Positions 7,417 through 16,481 are shown, counted from the stretch's first letter. The stretch: DNA of 64,000 nucleotides from Clostridia bacterium (GCA_900753315.1 CAADYP010000003.1:4960-68959); one strand, 5' to 3'. Made by a program: numbers and translations. Notes: generated from the letters alone by a model not told the origin.

Positions 7417-7965
7417 ATGAAAGAACAAAATCAAACAGCAAAACGCTATAAAGAAGAAATCGTTCCAGCACTTCAAAAAGAATTTGAATACAAAAACATA
7501 AACGAAGTTCCAAAGCTTGTGAAAATCGTTCTCAACATGGGACTTGGAGATGTTAAAGACAATTCAAAGAGCTTCAACATTGCTGTTGACGAATTGACAT
7601 TGATCGCTGGGCAAAAACCTGTTGCTACAAAAGCAAAGAAAGCTATTTCAAACTTTAAGGTTAGAGCAGGAATGAAGATTGGTGCAAAAGTTACTCTTCG
7701 TGGAAAGAGAATGTATGAATTCTTCGATAGACTTGTAGGAATCGCTCTTCCAAGAGTGAGAGACTTCAAGGGTATCTCTGATAAGTCATTTGATGGTAGA
7801 GGTAACTACTCTATGGGAATCAAAGAACAACTTATCTTCCCAGAAATCTCTTATGATAAGGTAGAAAAGATTAGAGGTCTTGATATCACTTTTATTACCA
7901 CTGCAAAAACAGATGCAGAAGCAAAAGCACTTTTGAAGGCACTTGGTTTGCCTTTTGCTAGATAG
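7417..7965 (+). CDS. rplE: 50S ribosomal protein L5
   Basis: L5 binds 5S rRNA and touches the P-site tRNA. The 182 residues match the family: KIVLNMGLGDVKDNSK near 35, AGQKPVATKAKKAI near 68, and the C-terminal LDITFITTAKTDAEAKALLKALGLPF. It is preceded by GGTGG and followed after 10 bases by the S14 gene, as expected for an spc operon. Confidence 0.98.
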   Translation: MKEQNQTAKRYKEEIVPALQKEFEYKNINEVPKLVKIVLNMGLGDVKDNSKSFNIAVDELTLIAGQKPVATKAKKAISNFKVRAGMKIGAKVTLRGKRMYEFFDRLVGIALPRVRDFKGISDKSFDGRGNYSMGIKEQLIFPEISYDKVEKIRGLDITFITTAKTDAEAKALLKALGLPFAR

Positions 7966-7975
7966 GAGGAATTCA

Positions 7976-8161
7976 ATGGCAAAGAAATCATTAATTGCAA
8001 AACAAAAAAGAACACCTAAATACAAATCCAGAGAATACACTCGTTGTTCTATCTGTGGCAGACCTCATGCTGTTCTTCGTAAGTATGGCATTTGCAGAAT
8101 TTGTTTTAGAGAAATGGCTAACCGCGGGGAAATTCCTGGCGTGAAGAAGTCAAGTTGGTAA
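7976..8161 (+). CDS. rpsN: 30S ribosomal protein S14, zinc form
   Basis: S14 binds the 30S head. The start at ATG 7976 follows AGGAGG and gives 61 residues, the size of the zinc-binding (type Z) S14. The zinc ligands are CSIC and CRIC. The C-terminus NRGEIPGVKKSSW is diagnostic. No second, zinc-free copy is seen in this window. Confidence 0.97.
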   Translation: MAKKSLIAKQKRTPKYKSREYTRCSICGRPHAVLRKYGICRICFREMANRGEIPGVKKSSW

Positions 8162-8171
8162 GGAGGGAATT

Positions 8172-8570
8172 ATGTTTGTTACAGATCCAATCGCAGATAT
8201 GTTGACACGTCTTAGAAATGCTATCAATGCAAAACACAAGACAGTTGAAATCCCTGCATCAAAAGAAAAAATCGAAATTGCAAAAATCCTTTTGGAAGAA
8301 GGATACATTGCTGAATACAAACTTGTTGACGCTGGTTCATTCAAAAATATTGAAGTTACACTTAAATATGATGAAGAAGGACAAAGTGTTATCCAAGGTT
8401 TGAAGAGAATTTCAAAACCTGGTCTTCGTATTTATTCAGACAAAGACAACCTTCCAAAGGTTATAAGCGGACTTGGAATCGCAATTATTTCAACAAACAA
8501 AGGTATTGTTACTGACAAAGTTGCAAGAAGTTTGAATGTTGGCGGTGAAGTGCTCGCTTATGTATGGTAA
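8172..8570 (+). CDS. rpsH: 30S ribosomal protein S8
   Basis: S8 binds the central domain of 16S rRNA, and in E. coli it represses the spc operon. The 132 residues start MFVTDPIADMLTRLRNA and end with the STNKGIVTDKVARSLNVGGEVLAYVW signature. An AAGGAGG site precedes it. Its end lies 11 bases before the rplF start. Confidence 0.98.
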   Translation: MFVTDPIADMLTRLRNAINAKHKTVEIPASKEKIEIAKILLEEGYIAEYKLVDAGSFKNIEVTLKYDEEGQSVIQGLKRISKPGLRIYSDKDNLPKVISGLGIAIISTNKGIVTDKVARSLNVGGEVLAYVW

Positions 8571-8581
8571 GGAGGTGTACA

Positions 8582-9124
8582 ATGTCAAGAATAGGAAATA
8601 AACCAGTTGTACTTGAAAATGGAGTTACATTTGAAAGAAATGGTGACCAAGTTGTTGTTTCTGGACCAAAGGGAACTTTGAAAGAAAGCATTGACAAAGG
8701 CATCAAAACTGAAGTTAAAGACAATGGAATTCACTTCACTTACGAAAAAGACGAACTTAACGCAAAGCAAGGACTTGCAAGAGCACTTGTTCACAACATG
8801 GTCGTTGGTGTGAGCAAAGGTTGGGACAAGAAACTTGTTATCGCCGGAGTTGGTTATAAAGCTCAAGTTGTTGGAAACAAACTTGTTATGGGACTTGGTT
8901 ATTCACACCCAATCGAAGTTGAAATTCCTGCAGACTTGAAAGTTACTTGTCCATCTGTTACAGAAATCGTTGTTTCTGGTGCTGACAGACAAAGAGTTGG
9001 ACAATTTTGTGCAATGGTAAGAAGCAAAAGACCTTACGAACCATATCATGGCTATGGTGTTCACTGCGAAGGCGAGCATTTGGTTAGAAAAGTTGGTAAG
9101 GCTGCTGGTAAGGGCAAGAAGTAG
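8582..9124 (+). CDS. rplF: 50S ribosomal protein L6
   Basis: L6 lies near the factor-binding site of the 50S subunit. The start at ATG 8582 is chosen because AAGGAGG precedes it and MSRIGNKPV is the normal N-terminus. The 180 residues contain both repeats of the family; the C-terminal KRPYEPYHGYGVHCEGEH region matches the conserved RKPEPYKGKGI-like motif in a divergent form. Confidence 0.97.
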   Translation: MSRIGNKPVVLENGVTFERNGDQVVVSGPKGTLKESIDKGIKTEVKDNGIHFTYEKDELNAKQGLARALVHNMVVGVSKGWDKKLVIAGVGYKAQVVGNKLVMGLGYSHPIEVEIPADLKVTCPSVTEIVVSGADRQRVGQFCAMVRSKRPYEPYHGYGVHCEGEHLVRKVGKAAGKGKK

Positions 9125-9138
9125 GAGGAGATTAGAAA

Positions 9139-9507
9139 ATGATTACTGTTAAAGATAAAAACAAAGACAGAGTTGTTCGTCACAAGAGAGTAAGAAATAC
9201 TGTCGTTGGAACAACAGAAAGACCAAGACTTAGCGTTTATAGAAGTCTTAGCAATATCTATGCTCAAATCATTGATGACTCTAAGGGTGTTACCCTTGCT
9301 TCTGCTTCAACTCTTGATAAAGAAGTTGCCGAAATGATTAAAGGAAAGACAAAGACCGAAGCTGCAAAGATTGTTGGTGAAACAGTTGGAAACAGAGCAA
9401 AGGCTAAGAAAATTAAAGAAGTCGTTTTTGATAGAGGTGGATACCTTTACACAGGACGTGTTCAAGCAGTCGCTGATGGTGCTAGAGCATCAGGACTCAA
9501 ATTTTAG
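9139..9507 (+). CDS. rplR: 50S ribosomal protein L18
   Basis: L18 binds 5S rRNA. The 122 residues hold the basic N-terminus (KDRVVRHKRVRNTVVGTTERPRL), SNIYAQIIDDSKGVTLASAS and the C-terminal FDRGGYLYTGRVQAVADGAR signature. AGGAGG lies ahead of the ATG. The gene lies in standard order between rplF and rpsE. Confidence 0.98.
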   Translation: MITVKDKNKDRVVRHKRVRNTVVGTTERPRLSVYRSLSNIYAQIIDDSKGVTLASASTLDKEVAEMIKGKTKTEAAKIVGETVGNRAKAKKIKEVVFDRGGYLYTGRVQAVADGARASGLKF

Positions 9508-9516
9508 GAGGAAGTC

Positions 9517-10068
9517 ATGGCTGAAGAAATTAAGAAGAAAAAAGAAGACAAACCTGCAAACAACAATCGTCGTGAAAGAGCGCCAAAGAAAGAAGACGAT
9601 GGAATGGACAAGAGACTTGTTTCAGTTCGTCGTGTAACAAAGGTTGTTAAAGGTGGAAGAACCATGCGTTTCTCTGCTCTTGTTGTTCTTGGTGACGGCA
9701 AGGGTAATGTTGGAATGGGAATTGGTAAGGCTAATGAAGTTCCAAACGCTATTGATAAAGCAACAGTTGTTGCAAAGAAAAATATGAAGAAAGTTGCTAT
9801 CGTTGACGGAACTATCCCACACGAAACTACTGGAAAATATAGCACAACATCAATTTTGATGTTGCCTGCTGAAGAAGGTCATGGAGTTATCGCTGGTGGT
9901 GCTGCCAGAGCTGTTTTGGAAGTTGCTGGGATAAAAAACATTGTAACAAAAATCCATGGTTCAACAAACAGAATCAACGTTGTTAGAGCAACTTTGAATG
10001 GGCTTCTCTCTCTTAAAACAAGAGAAGAAATTGCTGCTCGTCGTGGCAAAAAGCCTGAGGAAATTTAA
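9517..10068 (+). CDS. rpsE: 30S ribosomal protein S5
   Basis: S5 helps decoding accuracy and mRNA unwinding. Of 183 residues, the first 30 are a charged Lys/Glu-rich extension. The core then shows RRVTKVVKGGRTMRFSALVV and GVGKANEVPNAIDKA-like sequence (here GIGKANEVPNAI), with the C-terminal domain ending EIAARRGKKPEEI. AGGAGG precedes the ATG. The gene lies between rplR and rpmD. Confidence 0.97.
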   Translation: MAEEIKKKKEDKPANNNRRERAPKKEDDGMDKRLVSVRRVTKVVKGGRTMRFSALVVLGDGKGNVGMGIGKANEVPNAIDKATVVAKKNMKKVAIVDGTIPHETTGKYSTTSILMLPAEEGHGVIAGGAARAVLEVAGIKNIVTKIHGSTNRINVVRATLNGLLSLKTREEIAARRGKKPEEI

Positions 10069-10080
10069 TCGGAGGGCGTC

Positions 10081-10269
10081 ATGAAAAAAGAAAAAACATT
10101 GAAAGTTACTTGGGTTAGAAGTGCTATTGGTTACAATAAAAACCAAATGAAAATCATGGAAGCCCTTGGATTTAAAAAACTTAATCAAACTAGAATTTTA
10201 CCAGACAACGAAAGTATCCGTGGAAGTTTGTTCCATGTAAGACACCTCGTTGAAGTGGTTGAAGAGTAA
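10081..10269 (+). CDS. rpmD: 50S ribosomal protein L30
   Basis: L30 is a small 50S surface protein. Its 62 residues include VTWVRSAIGYNKNQMKIMEALGFKKLNQT and PDNESIRGSLFHVRHLV, which define the bacterial family. GGAGGG precedes the start. It lies in the usual place between rpsE and rplO. Confidence 0.97.
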   Translation: MKKEKTLKVTWVRSAIGYNKNQMKIMEALGFKKLNQTRILPDNESIRGSLFHVRHLVEVVEE

Positions 10270-10279
10270 GGAGGACAAA

Positions 10280-10729
10280 ATGAAATTAGAAAACCTTAAA
10301 CCTGCCGAAGGCTCTACAACTAAAAAAGTAAGAATTGGTCGTGGTATTGGTTCTGGAATTGGAAAAACATCTGGTAAAGGTCACAAAGGACAATGGGCTA
10401 GAAGTGGCGGTGGTGTTAAAGCTGGATTTGAAGGCGGAAATATTCCAATGATTAGAAAACTTCCTATTCGTGGTTTTAACAACTACAACTATACGAAGAA
10501 CTATTCAACTGTGAATGTTGGCGACCTTGAAATGTTTGAACCAAACACAGTTATTACTGAAGAACTTTTATACGAATACAGAGTTGTTGGAAAGAGAGCA
10601 CCTTATGGGCTTAAAGTTCTTGGAAATGGAGAGATTACAAAACCTCTTACTATCAAGGCAAAAAAGGCAACAAAATCTGCGATAGAAAAAATTGAAAAAG
10701 CAGGTGGAAAAATCGAAATAGAGGAGTAA
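10280..10729 (+). CDS. rplO: 50S ribosomal protein L15
   Basis: L15 binds 23S rRNA late in assembly. The start at ATG 10280 follows AGGAGG and gives MKLENLKPAEGSTTKKVR, the normal N-terminus, with a total of 149 residues. The Gly-rich stretch GRGIGSGIGKTSGKGHKG and the basic KAGFEGGNIPMIRKLPIRGF region are intact. It ends 4 bases before secY. Confidence 0.97.
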   Translation: MKLENLKPAEGSTTKKVRIGRGIGSGIGKTSGKGHKGQWARSGGGVKAGFEGGNIPMIRKLPIRGFNNYNYTKNYSTVNVGDLEMFEPNTVITEELLYEYRVVGKRAPYGLKVLGNGEITKPLTIKAKKATKSAIEKIEKAGGKIEIEE

Positions 10730-10733
10730 TTCT

Positions 10734-12026
10734 ATGTTTAAAACTCTCGTAAATGCTTTTAAAATAAAAGATTTGAGAAAGAAAATCTTGTGGACCTTGG
10801 GACTTCTTATTCTTTTTAGAGTGGGTTGTGCTTTGGTTTGCCCAGGATTTAATTTAGCAGACGCAATGAAGGACAAAACTACTGGAACATCATTTTTCTC
10901 TTTAATGAATTTGCTTTCTGGTGATGCTTTGTCAAATGGTTCTATTCTTGCACTTGGTGTTTCGCCTTATATTACTGCTTCAATTGTCATTCAATTGTTG
11001 ACTGTGGCAATTCCTTCTTTGGAAAGATTGTCAAAACAAGGTGAAGACGGAAGAAGAAAAATCAACTTTTACACTCGTATTTGCGCTTTGGTTCTTGCAC
11101 TTGCACAGGCAATAGGAATTGTCTTGTCTTTTAAAGATAAACTCGACACAAGAATCGACTTGCCTTTATGGTTAATTGCCACTGGTGTTGTGTTGATTTT
11201 GACGGCAGGCGGAATGTTTACTGTTTGGCTTGGCGAAAAAATCACTAAACTTGGTATCGGAAATGGAATGAGCCTTTTGATTTTCGTAGGTATCCTTTCT
11301 TCTGCTGGTTCTGGTATCTCTAGTGCAATTTCTCAAGTTGGAGAAAACATTGAAAATCTTTGGATGATTATCATCTACTTGGCAGCATTGGTATTGATTT
11401 TTGGACTTATTGTCTTTATTGATTCTTCTGAAAGAAGAGTTGGTGTAAAATATGCAAAACAAATCAAAGGTAGAAAAATGTATGGTGGACAAGATACGTT
11501 CATTCCAATCAAATTGAACGCATCTGGCGTTATGCCAATCATCTTTGCTACTTCACTTTTGACTTTGCCACAACTCATTATGAGTATTTTCTGGCCAGAG
11601 TCAGAAGCATATTATTGGTATCAAACTTACATGGGCACAAGTTCATGGGTTTATATCGTGTTGCTTGCTGTTTTGATTCTTGCATTTGCATTCTTCTATG
11701 CTCAAATTACATTTGACACAGATGACATTTCAAGACGTATGCAACAACAGGGTGGGTTTATTCCAGGTATTAGACCAGGAAAAACAACATCTGACTATTT
11801 GAGAAAAATCTCAAAAAGAATCACTCTTTTTGGTGCAGTATTCTTGGCATTTATTGCTTTGGTTCCATCACTTGCATTCAAGGCAATTGATGATGCCACT
11901 TTGGCAACTTTGATTAACGCATTCAGCACAACTGGTCTTATGATTATTGTTTCTGTTGCTTTGGAATTTGACAAAGGGCTTGAAGCACAAATGCTTATGA
12001 GAAACTACAAAGGATTTTTGAACTAA
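10734..12026 (+). CDS. secY: Protein translocase channel SecY
   Basis: SecY is the core of the SecYEG channel in the plasma membrane. The 430 residues hold ten predicted membrane helices. Helix 2 has LALGVSPYITASIVIQLLT (about residues 65-83), and cytosolic loops carry SKQGEDGRRKINFYTR and DTDDISRRMQQQGGFIPGIRPGK. It is the standard partner of the spc operon and lies directly after rplO. Length and motifs are normal. Confidence 0.98.
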   Translation: MFKTLVNAFKIKDLRKKILWTLGLLILFRVGCALVCPGFNLADAMKDKTTGTSFFSLMNLLSGDALSNGSILALGVSPYITASIVIQLLTVAIPSLERLSKQGEDGRRKINFYTRICALVLALAQAIGIVLSFKDKLDTRIDLPLWLIATGVVLILTAGGMFTVWLGEKITKLGIGNGMSLLIFVGILSSAGSGISSAISQVGENIENLWMIIIYLAALVLIFGLIVFIDSSERRVGVKYAKQIKGRKMYGGQDTFIPIKLNASGVMPIIFATSLLTLPQLIMSIFWPESEAYYWYQTYMGTSSWVYIVLLAVLILAFAFFYAQITFDTDDISRRMQQQGGFIPGIRPGKTTSDYLRKISKRITLFGAVFLAFIALVPSLAFKAIDDATLATLINAFSTTGLMIIVSVALEFDKGLEAQMLMRNYKGFLN

Positions 12027-12065
12027 TTTGTTTACAACACTTACAATATGAAAGGAGTAAATTAT

Positions 12066-12686
12066 ATGAATATCATATTGCTGGGTGCTCCGTTTTCTGG
12101 GAAGGGGACGCTTGCAAGAGCACTTGTTAAAGATTTTGATCTTACACAAATATCTACTGGCGACCTCTTTCGTGAAAATGCAAAAAATGGAACAGACCTT
12201 GGCAAACTTGCAAAAAGTTATATGGACAAGGGACAACTTGTTCCGGACAGTGTTACAATTTCTATGCTTAAAGAACGTATTTCAAAGGACGATTGTAAAA
12301 ATGGATTTATTCTAGATGGATTTCCAAGAACAATCGAACAAGCGAAAGCGCTTGAAAGCATTGCAAAAGTTGATACTGTGATACAATTGGACGTTTCGTT
12401 TGATGTTATCAGACGCAGATGTTTAGGCAGAAGAACATGCAGTAAATGTGGTGAAATTTACAACACTTCTACCTATGATAAAACTACTTGCAAACTTTGC
12501 GATTCACCACTTTTCCAAAGAGATGACGACAATTTGGAATCGTTAAACAATCGTCTGGAAGTTTATGAAAAAGTTACGACACCACTTATAAACTTCTACG
12601 CTGATAAGTTGTTTGTTGTCAAAGGCGAAGATAAACCTGAAGACACTTACAAAACTGTTGAAAACTTTTTGAGAGGGAGGATTTAA
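12066..12686 (+). CDS. adk: Adenylate kinase
   Basis: Adk interconverts ATP + AMP and 2 ADP. The start at ATG 12066 follows AAGGAG and gives MNIILLGAPFSGKGTLA; the P-loop reads GAPFSGKGT, where most members have GAPGAGKGT. FILDGFPRTIEQA and the lid are present, and the lid holds four zinc cysteines (CSKCG and CKLCD). The 206 residues are normal for the zinc-lid class. It follows secY and overlaps nothing. Confidence 0.97.
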   Translation: MNIILLGAPFSGKGTLARALVKDFDLTQISTGDLFRENAKNGTDLGKLAKSYMDKGQLVPDSVTISMLKERISKDDCKNGFILDGFPRTIEQAKALESIAKVDTVIQLDVSFDVIRRRCLGRRTCSKCGEIYNTSTYDKTTCKLCDSPLFQRDDDNLESLNNRLEVYEKVTTPLINFYADKLFVVKGEDKPEDTYKTVENFLRGRI

Positions 12687-12687
12687 G

Positions 12688-13458
12688 TTGATTCAAAAGA
12701 CACCTGCGGAAATAGTATTGATAAAGAAAGCATGTGAAATTACACGTGATGCACTTATCTATGCAAAAGCCTTGATTAAACCAGGAGTTTCTACATTTGA
12801 TATTGACAAATCTATAGAAAAGTTTATAATAGAGAGTGGTGGTTCGCCTGCTTGTTTGGGTTATGAAGGATATCCTGCTGCAACTTGTATTTCAGTCAAT
12901 GAAATGGTCGTTCATGGTATTCCAAACAAGAACATAATCCTCAAAGAGGGCGATGTTGTTAGCGTTGACATTGTGGTAGCTTACAAAGGTTATCATGGGG
13001 ACGCTGCAAGGACTTATCCAGTCGGTGAGATTAATGAAGAAAAGAAAAAACTTGTCAGAGTTACCAAGGAATGTTTTTTTAAAGGCATTGAGAATGTTCG
13101 TATTGGTGACAGACTTGGGAAACTTTCTCATGCTATTCAAACTCATGCAGAGAGCAATGGATTCTCGGTTGTCCGTGAACTCTGTGGACATGGAATAGGT
13201 CGCAGAATGCATGAAGCACCATCAGTTTTGAACTATGGTAAAGAAACAGATGGTCCAGTAATTGCAGAAAATGCCGTGCTTGCCATTGAACCAATGATCA
13301 ATGCAGGTAAAAAAGAAATAGGCATGCTTAGTGATGGTTGGGGCATCGTAACTCGAGACGGTAAACCATCTGCACACTATGAAAACACAGTTCTTTTCAC
13401 GAAAAGTGGGCTTGAAATACTTACCTTGGAGACTGACGATGAGTATTATTCAAGGTGA
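12688..13458 (+). CDS. map: Methionine aminopeptidase, type I
   Basis: Map removes the initiator methionine. The start is a TTG at 12688, 7 bases after GGGAGG. The 256 residues carry the metal ligands: VSVDIVVAYKGYHGDAART (two Asp), GHGIGRRMHEAP (His), AIEPMI (Glu) and the last Glu in HYENTVL. Its end overlaps the next gene by 20 bases. The metal sites are complete, so it should be active. Confidence 0.97.
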   Translation: MIQKTPAEIVLIKKACEITRDALIYAKALIKPGVSTFDIDKSIEKFIIESGGSPACLGYEGYPAATCISVNEMVVHGIPNKNIILKEGDVVSVDIVVAYKGYHGDAARTYPVGEINEEKKKLVRVTKECFFKGIENVRIGDRLGKLSHAIQTHAESNGFSVVRELCGHGIGRRMHEAPSVLNYGKETDGPVIAENAVLAIEPMINAGKKEIGMLSDGWGIVTRDGKPSAHYENTVLFTKSGLEILTLETDDEYYSR

Positions 13459-13717
13459 TGTCGTAATTGCCACTGCAGGAAAGGAAAAAAATCAGATTTT
13501 TGTTGTTCTTGACGCCGATATACATTATTGTTATTTGGTTGATGGGAAACGTTTGAAATTGACTAAACCGAAGAAGAAAAGCCTCAAACATGTCCAGAAG
13601 GCTTCCAAAATTGGGTTTGATGCGCAGAAACTCAAATCTGGACAGGAAAAAGTCAATGCAGAAATACGGAAATTTTTGAAAGAAAGGAGTCTTTATGTCC
13701 AAGGAAGATGTAATTGA
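13439..13717 (+). CDS. Small KOW-domain (L14e-like) RNA-binding protein
   Basis: The 92-residue protein starts at ATG 13439, 7 bases after a GGAG inside map. The N-terminus (IIQGDVVIATAGKEKNQIFVVLD) is a KOW motif as in L14e-type proteins, and the middle is very basic (KRLKLTKPKKKSLKHVQK). In Firmicutes a KOW-type gene often sits exactly here, between map and infA. It probably binds ribosomal RNA, but its role is not known. It overlaps map and infA, so all three are translated together. Confidence 0.85.
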   Translation: MSIIQGDVVIATAGKEKNQIFVVLDADIHYCYLVDGKRLKLTKPKKKSLKHVQKASKIGFDAQKLKSGQEKVNAEIRKFLKERSLYVQGRCN

Positions 13718-13916
13718 ATTTGAAGGAGTGGTTACAGAAGTTTTGCCAAGTATGACTTTTAAGGTCACACTTTCAAACGGTCACGTTATCACTGCTTATA
13801 TATCTGGAAAACTTAGACAAAACTTCATTAGAATTATTGAAGGCGACAAAGTAAAAATCGAAATGAGTCCGTATGACCTCTCTAAAGGTAGAATTACTTG
13901 GAGAGAAAAAGGCTAA
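13695..13916 (+). CDS. infA: Translation initiation factor IF-1
   Basis: IF-1 covers the A site during initiation. The 73 residues match the family: SKEDVIEFEGVVTEVLPSMTFKV, then SGKLRQNFIRIIEGDKVKIEMSPYDLSKGRITWR. AAGGAG stands 6 bases before the ATG, inside the KOW gene. It precedes rpmJ and rpsM, as in most Firmicutes. Confidence 0.98.
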   Translation: MSKEDVIEFEGVVTEVLPSMTFKVTLSNGHVITAYISGKLRQNFIRIIEGDKVKIEMSPYDLSKGRITWREKG

Positions 13917-13928
13917 AAGGAGCAAAAA

Positions 13929-14045
13929 ATGAAAGTCAGAGCATCGGTTAAACCAATGTGTGATAAATGCAAAGTAATTAAGAGAAACGGAAAAGTTATG
14001 GTTATTTGCCCAAAGAGTGCAAAACATAAGCAAACACAAGGTTAA
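13929..14045 (+). CDS. rpmJ: 50S ribosomal protein L36, zinc form
   Basis: This is a 38-residue gene with AAGGAG 9 bases before the ATG. It reads MKVRASVKPMCDKCKVIKR and then CPKSAKHKQTQG. The zinc ligands are C11, C14, C27 and H33. Compared with the usual 37-residue form, one extra residue lies between the last Cys and His, and Pro5 is Ala. The position between infA and rpsM is standard. Confidence 0.96.
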   Translation: MKVRASVKPMCDKCKVIKRNGKVMVICPKSAKHKQTQG

Positions 14046-14067
14046 TTAAAAAGGAGAAAAGAAACAA

Positions 14068-14445
14068 ATGGCAAGAATTGCTGGTGTTGACCTTCCAAGA
14101 GAAAAGAGATTGGAATATGGTTTGACTTATATTTATGGAATTGGTGTTGAAACTTCTAGAAACATCTGCAAAGAAACAGGAATTTCAATGGACGTTCGTG
14201 TTAAAGATTTGACAGAAGATCAAGTTGCTAAACTCCGTAACTATATCGAACACAATCTTATGGTTGAAGGTGAACTTAAATCAAAAGTTAGTATGAATAT
14301 CAAGAAACTCAACGAAATTGGATGCTATCGTGGTATTCGTCACAGAAAAGGACTTCCTGTTCGTGGACAAAGCACAAAAAACAATGCAAGAACAAGAAAA
14401 GGTCCTAAGAAAATCGTTAGCGGAAGCGCTAAGAAAGGTAAGTAA
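14068..14445 (+). CDS. rpsM: 30S ribosomal protein S13
   Basis: S13 forms bridges between the subunits and contacts S19. The 125 residues begin MARIAGVDLPREKRLEYGLTYIYGIG and end with CYRGIRHRKGLPVRGQ and a basic tail (NARTRKGPKK). AAGGAG precedes the ATG. It opens the alpha-operon part of the superoperon. Confidence 0.98.
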   Translation: MARIAGVDLPREKRLEYGLTYIYGIGVETSRNICKETGISMDVRVKDLTEDQVAKLRNYIEHNLMVEGELKSKVSMNIKKLNEIGCYRGIRHRKGLPVRGQSTKNNARTRKGPKKIVSGSAKKGK

Positions 14446-14456
14446 GAGGTAAGGAT

Positions 14457-14873
14457 ATGGCAAACGTAAAAACAGCTACAACTGCAAAGAAGAAAGCAGT
14501 TAAAACCAGAAAAAGAGTAAGTAGAAATATCGAAAAAGGTCAAGTTCATATCACGACCTCTTTCAACAACAACCTTATCGTGTTTACAGATATGGAAGGT
14601 AATGTTATTTCTTCATGTTCATCTGGGAGACTTGGACTTAAAGGTTCCAAAAAGAGTACTCCATTTGCTGCACAAACTTGCGTTGAAACAGCAGGAAAGG
14701 TTGCTCTTGACAACGGAATGAAATCTGTTGAAGTGTATGTAAAGGGACCAGGAAATGGTAGAGAAAGTGCAATTCGTTGTCTTTCTACACTTGGATTCAA
14801 TGTTACACTTATTAAGGATGTTTCTCCAATCGCTCATAACGGTTGCAGACCTCCAAAAAGAAGAAGAGTATAA
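14457..14873 (+). CDS. rpsK: 30S ribosomal protein S11
   Basis: S11 helps form the mRNA exit platform. The 138 residues include an N-terminal basic tail, then VHITTSFNNNLIVFTDMEGN and the C-terminal KDVSPIAHNGCRPPKRRRV signature. It lies between rpsM and rpsD. A GAGG site precedes the ATG. It is regular in length and sequence. Confidence 0.98.
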   Translation: MANVKTATTAKKKAVKTRKRVSRNIEKGQVHITTSFNNNLIVFTDMEGNVISSCSSGRLGLKGSKKSTPFAAQTCVETAGKVALDNGMKSVEVYVKGPGNGRESAIRCLSTLGFNVTLIKDVSPIAHNGCRPPKRRRV

Positions 14874-14888
14874 AAGGAGAAATGAAAA

Positions 14889-15509
14889 ATGGCAAGAACT
14901 ATTGAACCTGATTGCCGTCAATGCAGAAGAGAAGGACGCAAACTTTTCCTTAAAGGTGAAAGATGTACTTCTAAAAAATGTGCTATGGAAAGAAGACCAG
15001 TTATCCCTGGACAACATGGTGCATCAAGAAAGAGAGTTACAGAATACGGACTTCAACTTCGTGAAAAGCAAAAAGTTAAGAGAATGTACGGTATATTGGA
15101 AAAACAATTTAGAAAATATTATGAAGATGCTGTAAGAATGAAGGGTGTTACAGGTGCAAACATGTTGTCCCTTATTGAAAGAAGACTTGATAATGTTGTT
15201 TATCGTATGGGTATTGGAGCATCAAGAGCTGAATGTCGTCAAATCGTTAACCATGGACACATCTGTGTAAATGGAAAACGTGTAAATATTGCTTCATACA
15301 GAGTAAATGTTGGCGATGTTATTACAATCAAAGAAAGCAAACAAGAACTTGAAATGTTTAAAGACCTCAAGGGAATGAAGATTGTTATGCCAAAATGGTT
15401 GGAATTTAACACAGAAACTTTGACAGGAAAAGTTGTTGCTCTTCCAGTTAGAGAAGATATTGACACTGACATCAAGGAACAACTCATCGTTGAATTGTAT
15501 TCAAGATAA
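14889..15509 (+). CDS. rpsD: 30S ribosomal protein S4, zinc form
   Basis: S4 starts 30S assembly and in other bacteria regulates ribosomal genes. The 206 residues hold an N-terminal Cys cluster (C9, C12, C26 and C31 in CRQC and CTSKKC) that is typical of zinc-binding S4. The S4 domain reads RRLDNVVYRMG and ARQIVNHGHI-like sequence (here CRQIVNHGHICVNGKRV). It lies between rpsK and rpoA. Confidence 0.97.
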   Translation: MARTIEPDCRQCRREGRKLFLKGERCTSKKCAMERRPVIPGQHGASRKRVTEYGLQLREKQKVKRMYGILEKQFRKYYEDAVRMKGVTGANMLSLIERRLDNVVYRMGIGASRAECRQIVNHGHICVNGKRVNIASYRVNVGDVITIKESKQELEMFKDLKGMKIVMPKWLEFNTETLTGKVVALPVREDIDTDIKEQLIVELYSR

Positions 15510-15527
15510 TATTAGGGGGATTTTAAT

Positions 15528-16481
15528 ATGATGGAAATGGAAAAGCCTAGAATCACTTGTGAAGAAACAGATGGTGGAAATTTTGCAAGATTTGTTGTAG
15601 AACCTCTTGAAAAAGGCTACGGAATCACTCTTGGAAACTGCATGAGAAGAACTCTTCTCTCTTCTCTTCCTGGTTCAGCCGTAATCGCTTTCAGAATTGC
15701 AGGAGTTGCACATGAATTTTCAACTATTCGTGGAATTGCAGAAGATGTTGTTGACATCGTTTTGAACTTGAAATGTTTGGCTGTTAAATGCACAAACCAA
15801 GACAAAAACTTTATTACTTATTTGAAACTTAGAAAAAACACACCAGGAGAAGTTACTGCTAGAGATTTTGAACCAAACGACCAAGTAGAAATCTTGAACC
15901 CAGACCTTCACATTTGCACAATGGACGAAGGTGCAGTGTTTGATCTTGATGTTATGATTGGAAACGGTCGTGGTTATGTTTCAAGTGAAAACAACAAAAA
16001 CAAATATGAAGATATTGATTTTATTGCAGTAGATAGCATTTTCTCACCTGTTAAGAAAGTTAACTTCAATGTTGACGCTACTCGTGTTGGTCAAAGCATT
16101 GACTATGACAAATTGACACTTGAAGTAACAACAAATGGAACAACTTCAGCAAGAGAAATTGTATCTTTGGCAGGAAAAATCATCAACGAACACGTAAATT
16201 TGTTTATCGAACTTTGTTCTCAAATTGGCGATATGTCAATCTTGGTTTCTAAAGAAGAAGACAAACAAGTGAAACTTATGGAACTTCCTATTGAAGAAAT
16301 GGACCTTTCAGTTCGTTCTTACAACTGTTTGAAGAGAGCAGGAATCAACACAATCCAAGATTTACTTAAAAAATCAAAGAGTGATATGTTTAAGGTAAGA
16401 AACCTTGGAGCAAAATCTGTTGAAGAAGTTATCCAAAAACTTGAAAGTTATGGATTTACACTTCGTAAGGATGAAGAGTAG
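15528..16481 (+). CDS. rpoA: RNA polymerase alpha subunit
   Basis: Alpha dimerises to start polymerase assembly and contacts UP elements and activators. The 317 residues hold the N-terminal domain with EPLEKGYGITLGNCMRRTLLSSLPG (in two stretches near 25-50), and a C-terminal domain from about 250 with the helix-hairpin-helix SVRSYNCLKRAGINTIQDL. The motifs are complete. It lies between rpsD and rplQ, with an 84-base gap to rplQ. Confidence 0.98.
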   Translation: MMEMEKPRITCEETDGGNFARFVVEPLEKGYGITLGNCMRRTLLSSLPGSAVIAFRIAGVAHEFSTIRGIAEDVVDIVLNLKCLAVKCTNQDKNFITYLKLRKNTPGEVTARDFEPNDQVEILNPDLHICTMDEGAVFDLDVMIGNGRGYVSSENNKNKYEDIDFIAVDSIFSPVKKVNFNVDATRVGQSIDYDKLTLEVTTNGTTSAREIVSLAGKIINEHVNLFIELCSQIGDMSILVSKEEDKQVKLMELPIEEMDLSVRSYNCLKRAGINTIQDLLKKSKSDMFKVRNLGAKSVEEVIQKLESYGFTLRKDEE